Below are positions 50,401 through 62,060 of a stretch of 64,000 nt of DNA, piece after piece. The DNA lies in contig WACJ01000527.1 of the NCBI GenBank assembly GCA_008973525.1, positions 496,001 to 560,000 on the forward strand, in the 5' to 3' direction. Position 1 is the stretch's first letter; every line of letters begins with the position of its first letter. A program made the translations under genes and the position numbers. A model generated the notes under the pieces. That model was not told the DNA's origin, made no database searches, and worked only from the letters and a program-made list of their open reading frames with translations. The stretch is from Stenopsyche tienmushanensis (lineage: Eukaryota; Arthropoda; Insecta; Trichoptera; Stenopsychidae).

Positions 50401-51996
50401 TTTTAATGCTTTCATTTGGGGATGGAAAATTTTCCAGCTATCATTTTTCGCTTGGGCTTCTACGATTTTATATTTTTTTCTCTTCCGGGGACACATTTTT
50501 CGCCGAAAATTGATATTGCGAAATTTCAACCGTCTCTATACAAGCATACATACGCATAGGATACGCTTAAGATCTTTCATCGCGAAAATGAAATAATAAG
50601 GCATTTTAAATTTCATCACAATTAATCTCCGCTCTCTCCTTCATAAATAAATATCTGGCTCTCTTTGCGATTAAGGTAAAATGAAACTTTAATTAAGTCA
50701 GTTTTATTTGCTGAAATAAATGAAAAGAGTATCAATTTAATTTGATTCCCGGTATTTATTCTTCCACGAAGACTCCTATACATCCAGGGACTAATATAGA
50801 CGCTCGGAATATTGACGCATTGAATTGAAGTTGTTAATTGGATATTTCTTTTTGTTGCGGAGCATCGACTATGAAATCGATACTTCATTTAATAATTTTA
50901 ATTTCGGCGGCTTTGTTTCGTTTCTTGAAGATTTCGCCTTTGTTTCGATCGAATCACCGAAACTAATTCGAAGTTTATTTTTGCGCCGATAATACAAATA
51001 TATTTCATTTTCGAGCGACAACGACCGATTTAAATTTGAGGTTAATCAAATGTCAGATTCGTCCGCCATTTTGTCGCGAAGACTTGAGTCTTAACAAATT
51101 TCACAGCGACCATTAATAAGCATTTCTCTCAGAATAATTGTTTTTCGTTCAATTCAATTGAAATTTCTATCGAACTATTTGCGTATTTTTCAACGCCAAC
51201 ATTGTTCTTAGGAAGAGAATGCGCCGCCGAAGAACAAAGCAGATTGTTATCTTCCATTAAAATAATGAGCCGTTAACGTCGATTTTCAAAACGTGCTCTC
51301 GTCCGTGAATAAATTGCTTGCGATGCAACGGCACGTTACTTAGATCATGAACTGTTGAATATTCACACGTGGCCGCCTCTGTAACGAACACGTGTCAAAT
51401 TAACACACTTATCTAGTAATCCTTCAACTGCGAAAAATTATTGAACTCGCAGCATGTGACTTTATGTTTGCAAAAAAAAAATTATCGATTTATACATAAT
51501 TATCGCTTAGCGTCGTCGCTAAAGGATCCCCTTATTTTTGAAGCGTGTTCGTAAACCCCCAAGCGATATATAGTCGAACGCATTGTTGCTGCGGTCAAAA
51601 TACCTGACTCCAGGGAAATCGCGCCACCCGGAAGCAAGGATCCATGACAGAACAATCGCTTCCGGCTTGTTGCTCTCCTAAATTCGCATCCTACCAAAAC
51701 AAACGCACCCGCAAATTCCCCAATTAATCGAATAAATCTATTTATCCCATTATCCTTTTTCGCGCAATAAATACGTCGTTGATATTAACGATCCATTACT
51801 TATTCAATGCAAATCGCGTTGATTTAAAATCAATTGAATTCATTCAAGCCGATGTTGAATTGATCATTATCATTCAAAAGGGGAGATGCGATTTGATAAT
51901 TATACCGTCCATGCATGCCATTTAAATGCAAAATAATTTTAACGCATCTTATGCGGGGCCTGTTTAACGGGTTACGTTGGTGCATAATTTGACAAA

Positions 51997-52931
51997 CGTA
52001 ATCTCGAAAATTTCGGGATTGAAATTTTTATCTAACAGAAATCGTACACCTCACCAACACGATGAAGGCTACTAAATCGAGATATTCCCGACGAAATCTG
52101 GACGCTTGGAAACAGTGGCGTAATTACTAATTGGCGAACTTAGGCGACGCCTATGGGCATTGACTGTGTAATCTATGCATACATATATAGCGTACATGTA
52201 TATTTTTCAAATTGTTATAGTAACCTTTCCCTACCGGTGATGTATTTACTACACCTCGACGAATAATGGGAATATCGATATGAAATATAATAGATACGGA
52301 GTTCAGAATTTTTGTATTCCTCCGTAATATAATTACGAATCACATCAAAGTATTATAGTATATAAATATTCATCTGCAGCGACGGAAATAAATAATTTGT
52401 CGGGAAATCGAGAATTTTGCGAGTTTTTGTCCGTGTCTCAGCAGAAAGGAATTTTATCAGTCACATTAAAGGTGTTATACGAAAATGAGGACTCACGCGG
52501 TCATCAACTCGAACTAGCATTTAAATATCTGATGACGATACCTCCAACGAGTTGGAGCTGAACGTGCATTTTCAGCACCAAGTTGCCTGACTTCCAAAAT
52601 CAGATCCAGACTAAATGACGAAACACTAATGTTTAATGTTAATGTTACTTCGGGCATATTTTCAAAACAATATTTGAATTTTTTAGTGTTTTATTTATCT
52701 ATTTTTGAATTGTATTTTTATCTTTTTTTAAATAAATAAAATTCTTTGGCCTTCAATTGATTTTTTATATTGAACAAATGGACTTATTAGTAATTTTTGA
52801 TCAAATTTATCAATGTAATTTTTTAAAATATTGAAAATCCCTATCCCGGGATCCCGGGACTGGTCCCGGGATTGTCTAACGAAATCCCGAAATCCCGGGA
52901 TCGAAATTTTGGCTCGGGATTGGATTCTCTA
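51997..52931 (+). mobile_element. hAT element with transposase C-terminus (longest copy)
   Basis: Runs from the AAACGTAATCTCGAAAA block through the 5' half, a short coding remnant, and the 3' half to the tip GGGATTGGATTCTCTA (52931). The left tip is missing. The coding remnant (about 52472-52634) reads LAFKYLMTIPPTS, then after a one-base shift near 52553 GAERAFSAPSCLTSKIRSRL and NDETLMFN. This is the hAT C-terminal dimerisation block (IPxTSxxxERxFSxxxxIxxxxRxxL). It is what assigns the whole CCCGGGA-rich family to hAT. The RNase H-like catalytic region is absent, so the copy is dead. Confidence 0.85.
52472..52634 (+). pseudogene. hAT transposase dimerisation-domain fragment (frameshifted)
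   Basis: The only coding part kept by this family in the window. The frame before the shift gives GHQLELAFKYLMTIPPTS; the frame after it gives GAERAFSAPSCLTSKIRSRL. The conserved ER and FS of the hAT C-terminus are both present. A single extra base near 52553 breaks the frame. Confidence 0.8.
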
Positions 52932-53349
52932 GTGGTGTCGGATTATAGAGTACTGCTCCCGACCCCTTGTAATCCGATAAAATATGAAAATGGTCAGATA
53001 TACATAAACAAGGTCTTAGCAGTTATAGAAAATCAAAATATGTTTACCATCATAAAAAGTATTCCATGACGATTTTTGCGACAATTTTTTCTTTTTTGTT
53101 ATCTCCTTGTAAAACAACTTTGATTTTTTGACTAATATGAGTCCAAAAATATGAAGAAACAACATTTACAAAGCCTCCTCCACCTCTAGATATTTTTGCT
53201 TTCTTGAAAGTTTGTATCTTGTCTGACCCACAAACAATGGTGGAGACGAACTTTTTGATTTCCTCATGGCTCTTTTTTGTATCATAAATTGTGGATCACT
53301 TAAATGTAATTAAGTTGTAATTAATTTTTATGGAGTTAGTCACTTATGT
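52932..53349. other. No recognised gene
   Basis: AT-rich spacer between the hAT copy and a hairpin repeat. Nothing is named. Confidence 0.5.
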
Positions 53350-53510
53350 ATTCATGATCGTTCAGATCAAAGAAGGCCCCGGATATGCATTTATTCCCGA
53401 AAATTATGCAAAAATCCCTAAAAGAAGACCACATGTTATGTATGTCCATCCGGTCCGCTTTTCAGACCGCTGACATTACGAATGAGCGCCTCATCATCAT
53501 ATGATCAGAT
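53350..53510 (-). repeat. Hairpin repeat family, copy E
   Basis: The reverse complement matches copies B-D (CGTAATGTCAGCGGTC, AAAAGCGGACCGGATGGA, then the CATGAT end). The hairpin is CGGTCCG (53451-53457), loop CTTTT, CAGACCG (53463-53469). The single change leaves a G-U type pair in the RNA of the other strand, so the stem is still foldable. Confidence 0.7.
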
Positions 53511-55398
53511 GGGTTGGTTAAGTTTCAAAACTCATGTTACCCTTTAATACATTAACATAATATTTCCATTACAGAAATACGAATGCATTGAAATATACAG
53601 GATTGTGATCACAGTTTACCCGCATTCGCGATTACCCGAGCGAGATAACATTCTCCCGCATGCGGCTAGTTTCCCGCAAAACATGTGTTAACACAATTGC
53701 ATAGCACAGCATGCGCAGAGCGCTCCAATCGGATTAATGAAACATGTCTGTCGATTTTGCCAATTTATTTATCATCATCAAGTTGGGAAAATTCCATCCA
53801 AATGGCGCCTTTTGTTTTGGAACGGCAAAAAACCGCGAAAATTAACATATCAGCTCGAATCGCAAATAATTACACGGCGCTCGTGTTGTTTCATTATTAT
53901 CCTCGATCGAATTAACGATCCGTTTATTTCGATTTCGTGCACATGAACGTTGAAAAATGCGTCAAATCGCGCACAATTTACTAGTTTCGCGCATCGTCTG
54001 CGTCCTAAACTAACGATCGACGATAAATTTGTTTTCGTTTGATTCGATTATTTAAAATTGAAGCGATTTTCAAGCGATAGCGAGACAATCGATGCATTGA
54101 TCCCAAAATCTATTTATCTACACGAAAATTGCATTTCCAAAGTTAATGCGATAAGCCGTCATTGTCTTCTGGATTAGGCTGATAATGGTGCTAAATTAAC
54201 TTCTATTTTTGTAGCACATTAACGTCTGTCGTAATTGAAAAACAGAAATATTTACACTTGGATACGTGATTTATTAATTGTACATTTGGGACTGCATAAA
54301 TGTGAATGATGGCTTTGGAGTGGGAAAAGATATTTGATCTAGATATAGCCATTGTTTTATTATGCGCCCTAAATGCAGTGTGTCGCAATTGCTCATCATT
54401 TAAAATTGTTATTGTGATATTTTGGCAACCCTGATCATAAATAACGTTGTTTTGAATGCATAAATCTTAAAATAAGTCCAAATAACCGTTTCGAAATAAA
54501 TGGACGTAACACAAAAAAGCGCTCGCGTTGTAATCATAATTGATTCCCCGGGCAAACAACTGGGCTCATCCAGCAATCCTTAAACTCTTCAGCTTGTCAT
54601 CGGAGCCCCGCAGCGCACAGTTTGAGCATCGCTTAGCTTTTAAATGATATTTTAAACGACATCATCGTTACGCCCACGTTCATTTCATTATCGCATATCA
54701 AATTCGTGTCAAGGATCGAAAAATCTCCGCGCGCGCGATATTTTTTCCCGATGTTTGCTCTCTAACGATACGTGCGAATGAACGATGATACATTGGCCCT
54801 AATCAGGCTCGAATCGGCCATAAATCTTTTATTTTGGATTTGGACGATGCTAATAATAAGCTCTGGTTGATTGACACGGCGAAAGGTCGTGAACAGGCAT
54901 GAGTTGTCTTCCATCTGCTATTTTTCATTGTTCTTCGATGACTTATTTGTGTACTTATCACAAATATCCGACGATAACCGATGCATTTTAGATTTCAAAC
55001 GCGTGGGTCGATTTTTGGACCGTCGGCAGGACGTAAGTGCGTCATGATTTATTTATGACTATAACGAGTTGAATCATTGCATTTGCGAGCGAACTAGATG
55101 ACGAATTTTCCAGCGGCACCCCTACTGACATACACTAAATTAGATTGTCCAGTTAGAAATGTCGTTTTTTTCATGCTTACTTTTTTACCTTCAGATTTGT
55201 CTCAGTTTGACAACACATATTGTATATTTTGTTAGCTAACTGCTGTCAATTAACGATAACGGTTTGTCAATGCCAGAGATGGTTTAAAAAATTCAGAAGT
55301 GAAAATTTTAATTTAGAAAATGAGATCCGAAGTCAGAAAAAGGTTTAAGGGAGGCAATCCTAAAAATTTAAAAAAGTATAAAATTATAAATTTAGTAA
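53511..55398. other. No recognised gene
   Basis: Mixed composition with short frames only. I see no repeat or exon that can be supported. Confidence 0.5.
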
Positions 55399-56003
55399 CA
55401 ACTGGTGAACATTTTGAAAATGATGTTTCGAGATAATCTCGTTTAAAGTTTCAATGGGATAAAACTATCAATTTTAATGACTTATCGATTAACCAATGAT
55501 TCCAGTTGCGTATAATAGATCTTCAGCTTTCTCTAAAAGTTGATTATCTTCGACTAACTATTTTTTTCGGGCTATAAGATCTGCTTTCGTCTCAGAGAGA
55601 CTCTTACGGTTCCACCTCGCTATCCGCGTTTCATCGGTATTTTCAGTAAAGATTTTGCATTAGATGCCAATAATTATATTTAATGTATTCATCATCTTTA
55701 AAATGAAGCTGTATTTATTATTAAATATCCCAGCAGTAATGTATGTTAATATTTCAATGATTTTTACACCAGAATGCATGTGCTTTGGAGCCAGTCGCCA
55801 AACCGTCGAGTTAAAACATTCATTAGCATTTTGGGTATGGCCACTCAAGCATCTTTGAAATATTTCATCCCTGGACAAATCTTTATAAATTGGTAAGAGA
55901 TGATGTTTTATCTCTTGGCCAAGAAATGGAGTCAGATCTTCAAGCTTTGGATATTTTTTAAAGCAATGGTTTTCTGCCATTTGCAACAGCTTTTGACTCC
56001 AGT
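55399..56003 (-). mobile_element. Mutator-like transposase C-terminal remnant, copy 2
   Basis: Nearly identical to 22457-23061. The minus-strand frame again gives KYPKLEDLTPFLGQEIKHHL, DLSRDEIFQRCLSGHTQNAN and ECFNSTVWRLAPKHMHSG. The same in-frame TAA (55660-55662) sits at the same codon as in copy 1, followed by the open TDEARIAR-type tail. WRLAPKHMHSG fits the family better than copy 1's WRLASKHMHSG, so this copy keeps the more ancestral residue there. No catalytic region is present. Confidence 0.78.
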
Positions 56004-56994
56004 CGGGCTCCCAAAATAATGTCTTTTTTTAAATTCCTCCTAATTAATTAATTATTTTTTTGTTTGGATTTAACTCCTTCGTTTAAAAAAACGTCAATTT
56101 GTGTTTTCTAACAATTATTGATCGTTGATATGCATTTATTTGCTATCGTATAAGTGATAGTCCTGCCCTCGATCAAAAACGCTCGTGGTCAGTTTGCACC
56201 ACCCAGCCTTGGATGTCTCGCATTAAACATTTTAATGCAATTCAAGTGCCACAATGGCCGTTATAAGGTCGATGAGATTCAATAACGTAATATTTAGCCA
56301 CATCTGAATACAAAAACGGTATTTTTTTCCATGGAAAATAACCGTTTTTGATGGTCAAGAATATGTTACAATTTTACTCGGTCAGCGATTTAGCATAACT
56401 GAAATTTGGGATTCAAATTGTGGCATCGTCAATATAAAGACGCTTCTATTTTTCTATCATTATTTCCACGCTGCAAGATCAATGCAAATGTTTGAGACTT
56501 ATTTATTCAAAAATCCTCCAGGAACTCGCTGCAAGGATATCGGCTACTTCAAACAGGAGTGTTTAATCCATCCAATATCAAAGTTAATGCGACTGAGCAA
56601 ACAGCGTTGAGTGCAAAACTTCCATTGCTTTGACGGGATTAGCTGTTTTAATGTGTGTTGTAATAATAACTGTTGCGGACCGGCTTGAAAATTGAAGCAC
56701 ATTTAATTTAAATTGGATTCTATCGGCTTTATATCGCTTCAAAACATCATAATCCCTGGAGTTAAGACGCTATCTGATTGGATTGTAAATTGATTCTAGT
56801 CAATAAGCGTGACGTTGATCTGATGTAATGCGAGATTAAGCTTCGATCTTAATTATGGCAAAAAATTCCACTCAACGTGGATGGTCCTGATTGTGCTGTA
56901 TTTGTATGTGCGCATGCGCGTACGATGATCAACCGTGGGGGTAGGCATATCGGTTATTGTTTCTCGTTCATGCGCTCGTTTCTAAAGTATCCGC
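56004..56994. other. No recognised gene
   Basis: AT-rich, short frames only; nothing named. Confidence 0.5.
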
Positions 56995-57360
56995 TTTAAT
57001 TGGACCGTCAAGATGCTTCGAGCTGGAGGAAATTGGCCGTTCGTTAAGGTCTTCCCGAGTCGACAGATTCAAAGCAAGGATTATGCCCTTCAGAGGCCGC
57101 TGTCAATCTTCAGCGGCTGAAACTCGAGCACTCCAACGACGAGAGTCGAACCCCCGCGACGGGATCGATCCCCGAAACGCCCCCCGATCGGGAATGGGGG
57201 AGGACTTCGGCTACTTACGAACCCCTCCGGCGCTCAACAGGAGTCGAGGGCGGAATTTCGAATTACTTCCACAGAAGTGATCATCGCAGGTTCCCTCCGA
57301 AAGTTCGTAATCACGTTATGGATATCATATTTTCGAAGGTACTCCTTTTTTCGAATTATT
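56995..57360 (+). other. GC-rich island, candidate unrecognised exon
   Basis: A GC-rich patch in which one plus-strand frame is open for about 100 codons without an ATG. It contains RLKLEHSNDESRTPATGSIP and ETPPDREWGRTSATYEPLRR. The Ser/Thr/Pro-rich, charged wording looks like a disordered protein segment. An acceptor-like CTGTCAATCTTCAG precedes RLKLEH at 57111, and an AGAA|GTGATC lies at 57275. An overlapping ATG frame (56957-57280) is also open, so the choice of frame is uncertain. I do not recognise the protein. It could be an isoform-specific dnc exon, a nested gene or chance. Confidence 0.3.
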
Positions 57361-57834
57361 GAAAGCCGATATCTACGCAGGAGCGCCGGCCAATTATATT
57401 CATGTATACGACTCCATTATTCCACATCGCTTCGGATGTCTGACATTAAAAACCAGATTTGTGAATTTCAATATTCTAATGGCGCCTCTTTTTAGCTACC
57501 GTCGACTGTTCGAATCGAAACACATCGACAAATATTGTTGCATAACATCTCCAGCGAATGCTTTTTTCAATCGTCCTTTTTGCCTGCCAAATGTCACCTC
57601 AATCAAACGCAAATTTACCATTGCCTTCCACGAATGGTTAAATTAGGATAAGCACATGTAAATAGGTATTCATACACAGAATCAGATCTATGAATAGCGA
57701 AATATCATTATTTTTAAATCATTGATAACCCTAACCTAATCAACTTTTGACCTAATATATAAATCTTCCCCTGCCAGTTTACTTCTGAATGAGTAGATTT
57801 TTGATGAAAGATATGATAAAAATACGATAAGAAT

Positions 57835-57960
57835 GTTGTAAGTATCTTAATTATCAAAACAAACGCCTGTTTTCAAGACAACACGAACAATCAAACTTCG
57901 ACTTCTAGACACTCATTCTGTTCTTAAACCTTGTCCGTAACAAAGTGACATTAAATTGTA
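57835..57960 (-). mobile_element. piggyBac-like repeat, second subfamily fragment
   Basis: The reverse complement matches the left part of 13090-13471: GTCACTTTGTTACGGACAAG, ACAGAATGAGTGTCTAGAAG and CGTGTTGTCTTGAAAACAGG. It is truncated and non-coding. Confidence 0.65.
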
Positions 57961-58235
57961 AGCATAAAGAAATGCTTTTTGTACAGTAAATTCGATCATT
58001 TAAAAAAAGGGCATCTCGTTCTGCGCCGAATTTCTAACGAGCATTTAAACGTGTATAGGTTCCTTTACAGCACAACTTTGCTACCGATATATAAGTGTAT
58101 GATGAGACGCAAGATACCCGTCTCTGTCTCCGAATTTCCGAAGTACTATTCAATAGCTTAAATTATATTTAAAGTGGATCAAGATTTCCATGTCAAAATA
58201 AAAGCATTTGCTGCAAAAAGTGCATTTACTTAAAT

Positions 58236-58275
58236 CGGTGGTTCTTAGTCTTTTGAGCGAACCGCACCCCTTTGA
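58236..58275 (+). mobile_element. Possible hAT (Charlie-like) terminal repeat, solo end
   Basis: CGGTGGTTCTTAGTCTTTTG followed by CGAACCGCACCCCTTT resembles the common CAGTGGTTCTYAA..CGCxCCCCTTT terminus of Charlie-like hAT elements. No opposite end or target duplication was found. Confidence 0.45.
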
Positions 58276-60105
58276 ATCTGAAAATAGGTGTCCGCACCCT
58301 ATTTAAAAATGTGTTTCGATTTTATAATTTGGAAAAAAACGTTATTTGCAAAATATACTGTGTATTTAGAAACATATGTACATTTTATATATCAAATAAA
58401 AAATGATATTATTAGTGGGTTTCGCCAGCTGTGGATAACGTTCTAACTGTGTACACCAAAATTGTTGTAGTTCCAATTGTTCAAATTCCATTTGAATATA
58501 TCCACTGCCTCGGATTTCAATCAAATATTTAAATAACTATCATACATAGAATTAAGCTTATATAGAAATGGATACTAACTGAATAATTTCTTCCCGCAAT
58601 TCAAAATTCCGTCAGTTGTATACTTATTTTTAAAGGATGGTTTAGATCATCCATGTTTGTATGATTCAACTTCTTGATCTACTGTTTGTCGATGCATAAA
58701 TATAAATGTTTTAAGAGCATTTTGCTATTATTAAATAGCAAACCATGATTCATACAAATTGAAAACCTTTGACACGAGGAAAACTTTAATACATATTTAC
58801 ATTGTGCACCAAAATAATGCATGCGTCTCGAATTGCACATTTTAATTATGCGTCTTGCGAATATGACTGTCGACATTTTTGGCATATCTTTATACTTAGT
58901 AATTGTAAGGAACCAAATCTTTTTTTAAACATTTTATTGCATATTCGTGACTTGAACGGTTCTTAGCAATTTTATTGATACATACTACTTGGCCTACATT
59001 ATATTGCAGTAATAGGTGGAAGAATGATACATGATCTATACATAATTCAGGCGAAATCTTGTATGTCTTCGAACAACAAAATTCCGATTCGAACGCAAAT
59101 AAATCAAGGGATAAGCTGAAATATCAAAAAATCCAAACAATTGATTCATCCGGATATTTAAAATAATAAATTCGCACGATTTGTAGATATTTGGTGGGAT
59201 GCATTTGCGGTGTATTTATTTGCGGATGTACGTAATGTAGGCTTGTGAATTTATGTTGGCGTACAATCGTCGCGATGTTCTAGTATATTTTTCTGAAAGT
59301 CTTGGCGAAACTTGGCGATTTATTATGTTAAGCCTCTTTAAATGCCGCAACTGTTGTTCTTATGGAAATGTCAGCTTAAATTGTTGATAGAAATTTAATT
59401 TCGACGATCATAATATTAATATTTTTAAATGTCAGCCCCCTAAGTCCTTGATGGAATTTCACTATACAATTCCCATTGGAAGATAAAAAAATCACTCCGT
59501 GTGTTTTCCATTAATTTTGTTGTGCCTTTGATCTTTCAGATTGCGCCGTGGGATGAGTAATGCTGAATATATTTGCGTTATCGTCTTCTAGCTAACATTT
59601 TGAATTTTTAGCAGGTTATTGTCGATGAAATAAATCGGTTATCTCCTGTCATAGTTTCATAATAATAAACGTGCATTTCTATTGCTAGGCGAATCGATAT
59701 ATCAGTTATCTGAATTATCAGATGGAACGGCGATGCTATAAATTCGGATCGATGAAAAACAAGCCTTCAATTAAAACTCTATATGCGATGCTCCACCGAT
59801 CCAAATATTTTATAAATATACTTTTTAACGTTTGGCGAACGAACGCTGGCATATTCGAGACAATGAAATGAAAATTGGGCTTTTCTTTCGCTAGTTTTGA
59901 ATATGAGCACGAACAATGTCAGTGGAATTTCATTTTATTCGGATATATTCGCCAGGGATCATTTTAAACAGACATTCTGGATGCTGCATTTGAAATAAAT
60001 CTTTAAAAACTCGAATTCAATTTATAAATACGTAGATTCTAATTTTTCACAGTATTTTATATCGGATTATTATGTATACTATTACTATACATAATACGAT
60101 GCATA
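58276..60105. other. No recognised gene
   Basis: AT-rich sequence; nothing exon-like was recognised. Confidence 0.5.
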
Positions 60106-60560
60106 TCCAGAAAGTAAGTGTATTAAATTTTTATATTTTTTTAGGAAAAGTTTATTTGAAAAAATATTGTTGATACGCTTGTTAACTATTTTTCAATATA
60201 ATCGCCATACAGTTCAATGCATCTGGTGAACCGTGGCACAAGCTTCTTTATGCCCTTCTCGAAGAACTCTCCCGCGAGCTCCTTCTTCCATTTCAGAATC
60301 TCTTTTTGCATCCGAACGTCGGTTGAAAATTCGTCGGGAAAAAGATGATAATCTGAAGTACAGTCCAAATGATCCTCACCTTCCAATTCAAGTCGCGGAA
60401 GAAACTCGCACTTGGCGGGATTTCTTATCGACATCTTTCACGCAACTGGACACTATAACGTGAATTTACGTACTTTATTCCTGCTACGCTAACTTTATCA
60501 GGAGACCCCCTTCTACTACTCACATAGCCCGTTCTTATCACAGTACACTTACTTTCGGGA
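60106..60560 (-). mobile_element. mariner-family deletion derivative (455 bp) with both ends
   Basis: Terminal inverted repeats TCCAGAAAGTAAGTGTA and TCCCGAAAGTAAGTGTA (one mismatch) lie between TA (60104-60105) and TA (60561-60562). The minus-strand frame 60186-60434 encodes the transposase C-terminus: SDYHLFPDEFS (holding the last catalytic acid), then EFFEKGIKKLVPRFTRCIEL and GDYIEK with a stop. The N-terminal two thirds are deleted, so it cannot move itself. This is a mariner lineage distinct from the irritans copies here, judged by its different tips. It is the third transposase-bearing mariner type in the window. Confidence 0.88.
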
Positions 60561-60562
60561 TA

Positions 60563-61990
60563 TTCTTCATATTTCTGTAATTTTTATTTCATTCTTTACA
60601 TAGCTATATTTATGTATTTGCTATTTGTTATTTCTGATAAATTCGATTGAATCGATCCCAATTTAAGAAGGAAATTGTTTAAAGCTAGAAAAATCCTACG
60701 AACTTATTGAATGATGTGTTATATCGTTGGCCAAGAGTTAATATCCGTTTTTATGCGTATGTAGAGCTCATTGAAAATATGTTGTTCTATAATATTTGAC
60801 CTCGCGTAACAAGGTATTTGATTCGGATGATCAAATATTTATTTTCAATATGAACGACGAAGAACTCTCAGGCGAAGTGCTCTTTAAGCGATCAATTAAA
60901 AGAAGATGCATCCATCTTCGCTCCCGAATCTCATTCCATGGATTCAGCGGTTGGCGAGCGTTCTTTCGTACTTCCTGGGCATCCGGCTAAAAATAGGCAG
61001 CCTCAAGATAATTTATTTGTTTTTGACGCAAAAATAAAGCAGATCCAAAAGAAATCGGACGGCAAATGTTTGCTTCCGAAGCCTGAATGATAAGAATTCG
61101 TTGTTGCTCGCCTTGGAATTCCCTGCTGCTCTCTCGCACTGACCAAGTGTCTTCTTCATTGCTTCTCGATCCGTACGAAACTAGTTAGCGACGACGGTAA
61201 TTCAATTAGAGACCATCCTACCGGCGCTTAAGATTTAATTGATGACCTCAGTGAGCAGAAATTCTTCCACTGCTTCTCGCATGCTGGATTATCGTCGTCC
61301 GCGCCAATGACTTCTTGCCGATGAATCTCTTTGTCCTCGTATTCTGCTTTCTCGTCGAAGCTTTTAAAGCTCTTAGCATACATGGCGAGTGTTCAACTTT
61401 CCTTAAATGCCCTTTGTTCGGCAGCAGCGTAATTTATGCACCGTTCAAATAATGCACAGTGCAATGGAGTCGTGTCAAATAACATTTCCTTGTGTGCGCT
61501 AAAATACCAACAACTCATTTCAGTAATGAGTTTTCGTTTAAAACAAAGGAGATGAATCCTCTTTGTGCTGTATTTCGTTACAGATTGTATGCACGCCCTT
61601 CCATCGTCCGTGTAGTCCTTCGATCGATCCGAAGCGAATTTTGCGCATTTATTGCACATAACATGGACTTCCTACCCCAAATATAAATGTGCTTTATATT
61701 GACGCAATATGAGAATAATATAATCACTCCGCCCACTGGACGACTCACCCTCTTTCGCTCTGGAACAATGAATCTGAATCCCGAACAACGCCGGGCACGG
61801 ACCGCTATTACCTTTAATAAATTCACCATAATGCGGGAGGTCAATGCAATAAAACTCAATTAGAACGACAATATGTTAATTTATCTCATATGGAATTTGC
61901 ATTTCACGAAAAGCAATTCCAATGAATCTCATCATATTCATTCATTCTTCCATATTTCTGATTGAACTATTTAGCATTTGTCTTAAAAAC
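60563..61990. other. No recognised gene
   Basis: Mixed composition, open frames below 95 codons on both strands, not recognised. Confidence 0.5.
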
Positions 61991-61994
61991 TAAA

Positions 61995-62058
61995 TTATGT
62001 TTCATTCAAACTATTTAAAAAATCTGAAAAATGCGCATGAACATTTGGACTGACCTGA
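61995..62058. mobile_element. irritans-type mariner, solo end
   Basis: CTATTTAAAAAATCTGAAAA, then GAACATTTGGACTGACCTGA followed by TA, matches the right end of the mariner at 40910. No left end was found. Confidence 0.75.
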
Positions 62059-62060
62059 TA

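Noticed and set aside
57142..57152. tRNA B-box-like sequence (GGTTCGACTCT) on the minus strand
   Set aside because: No A box at the right distance, no cloverleaf arms and no terminator-like T run; the match is to a short degenerate motif only.
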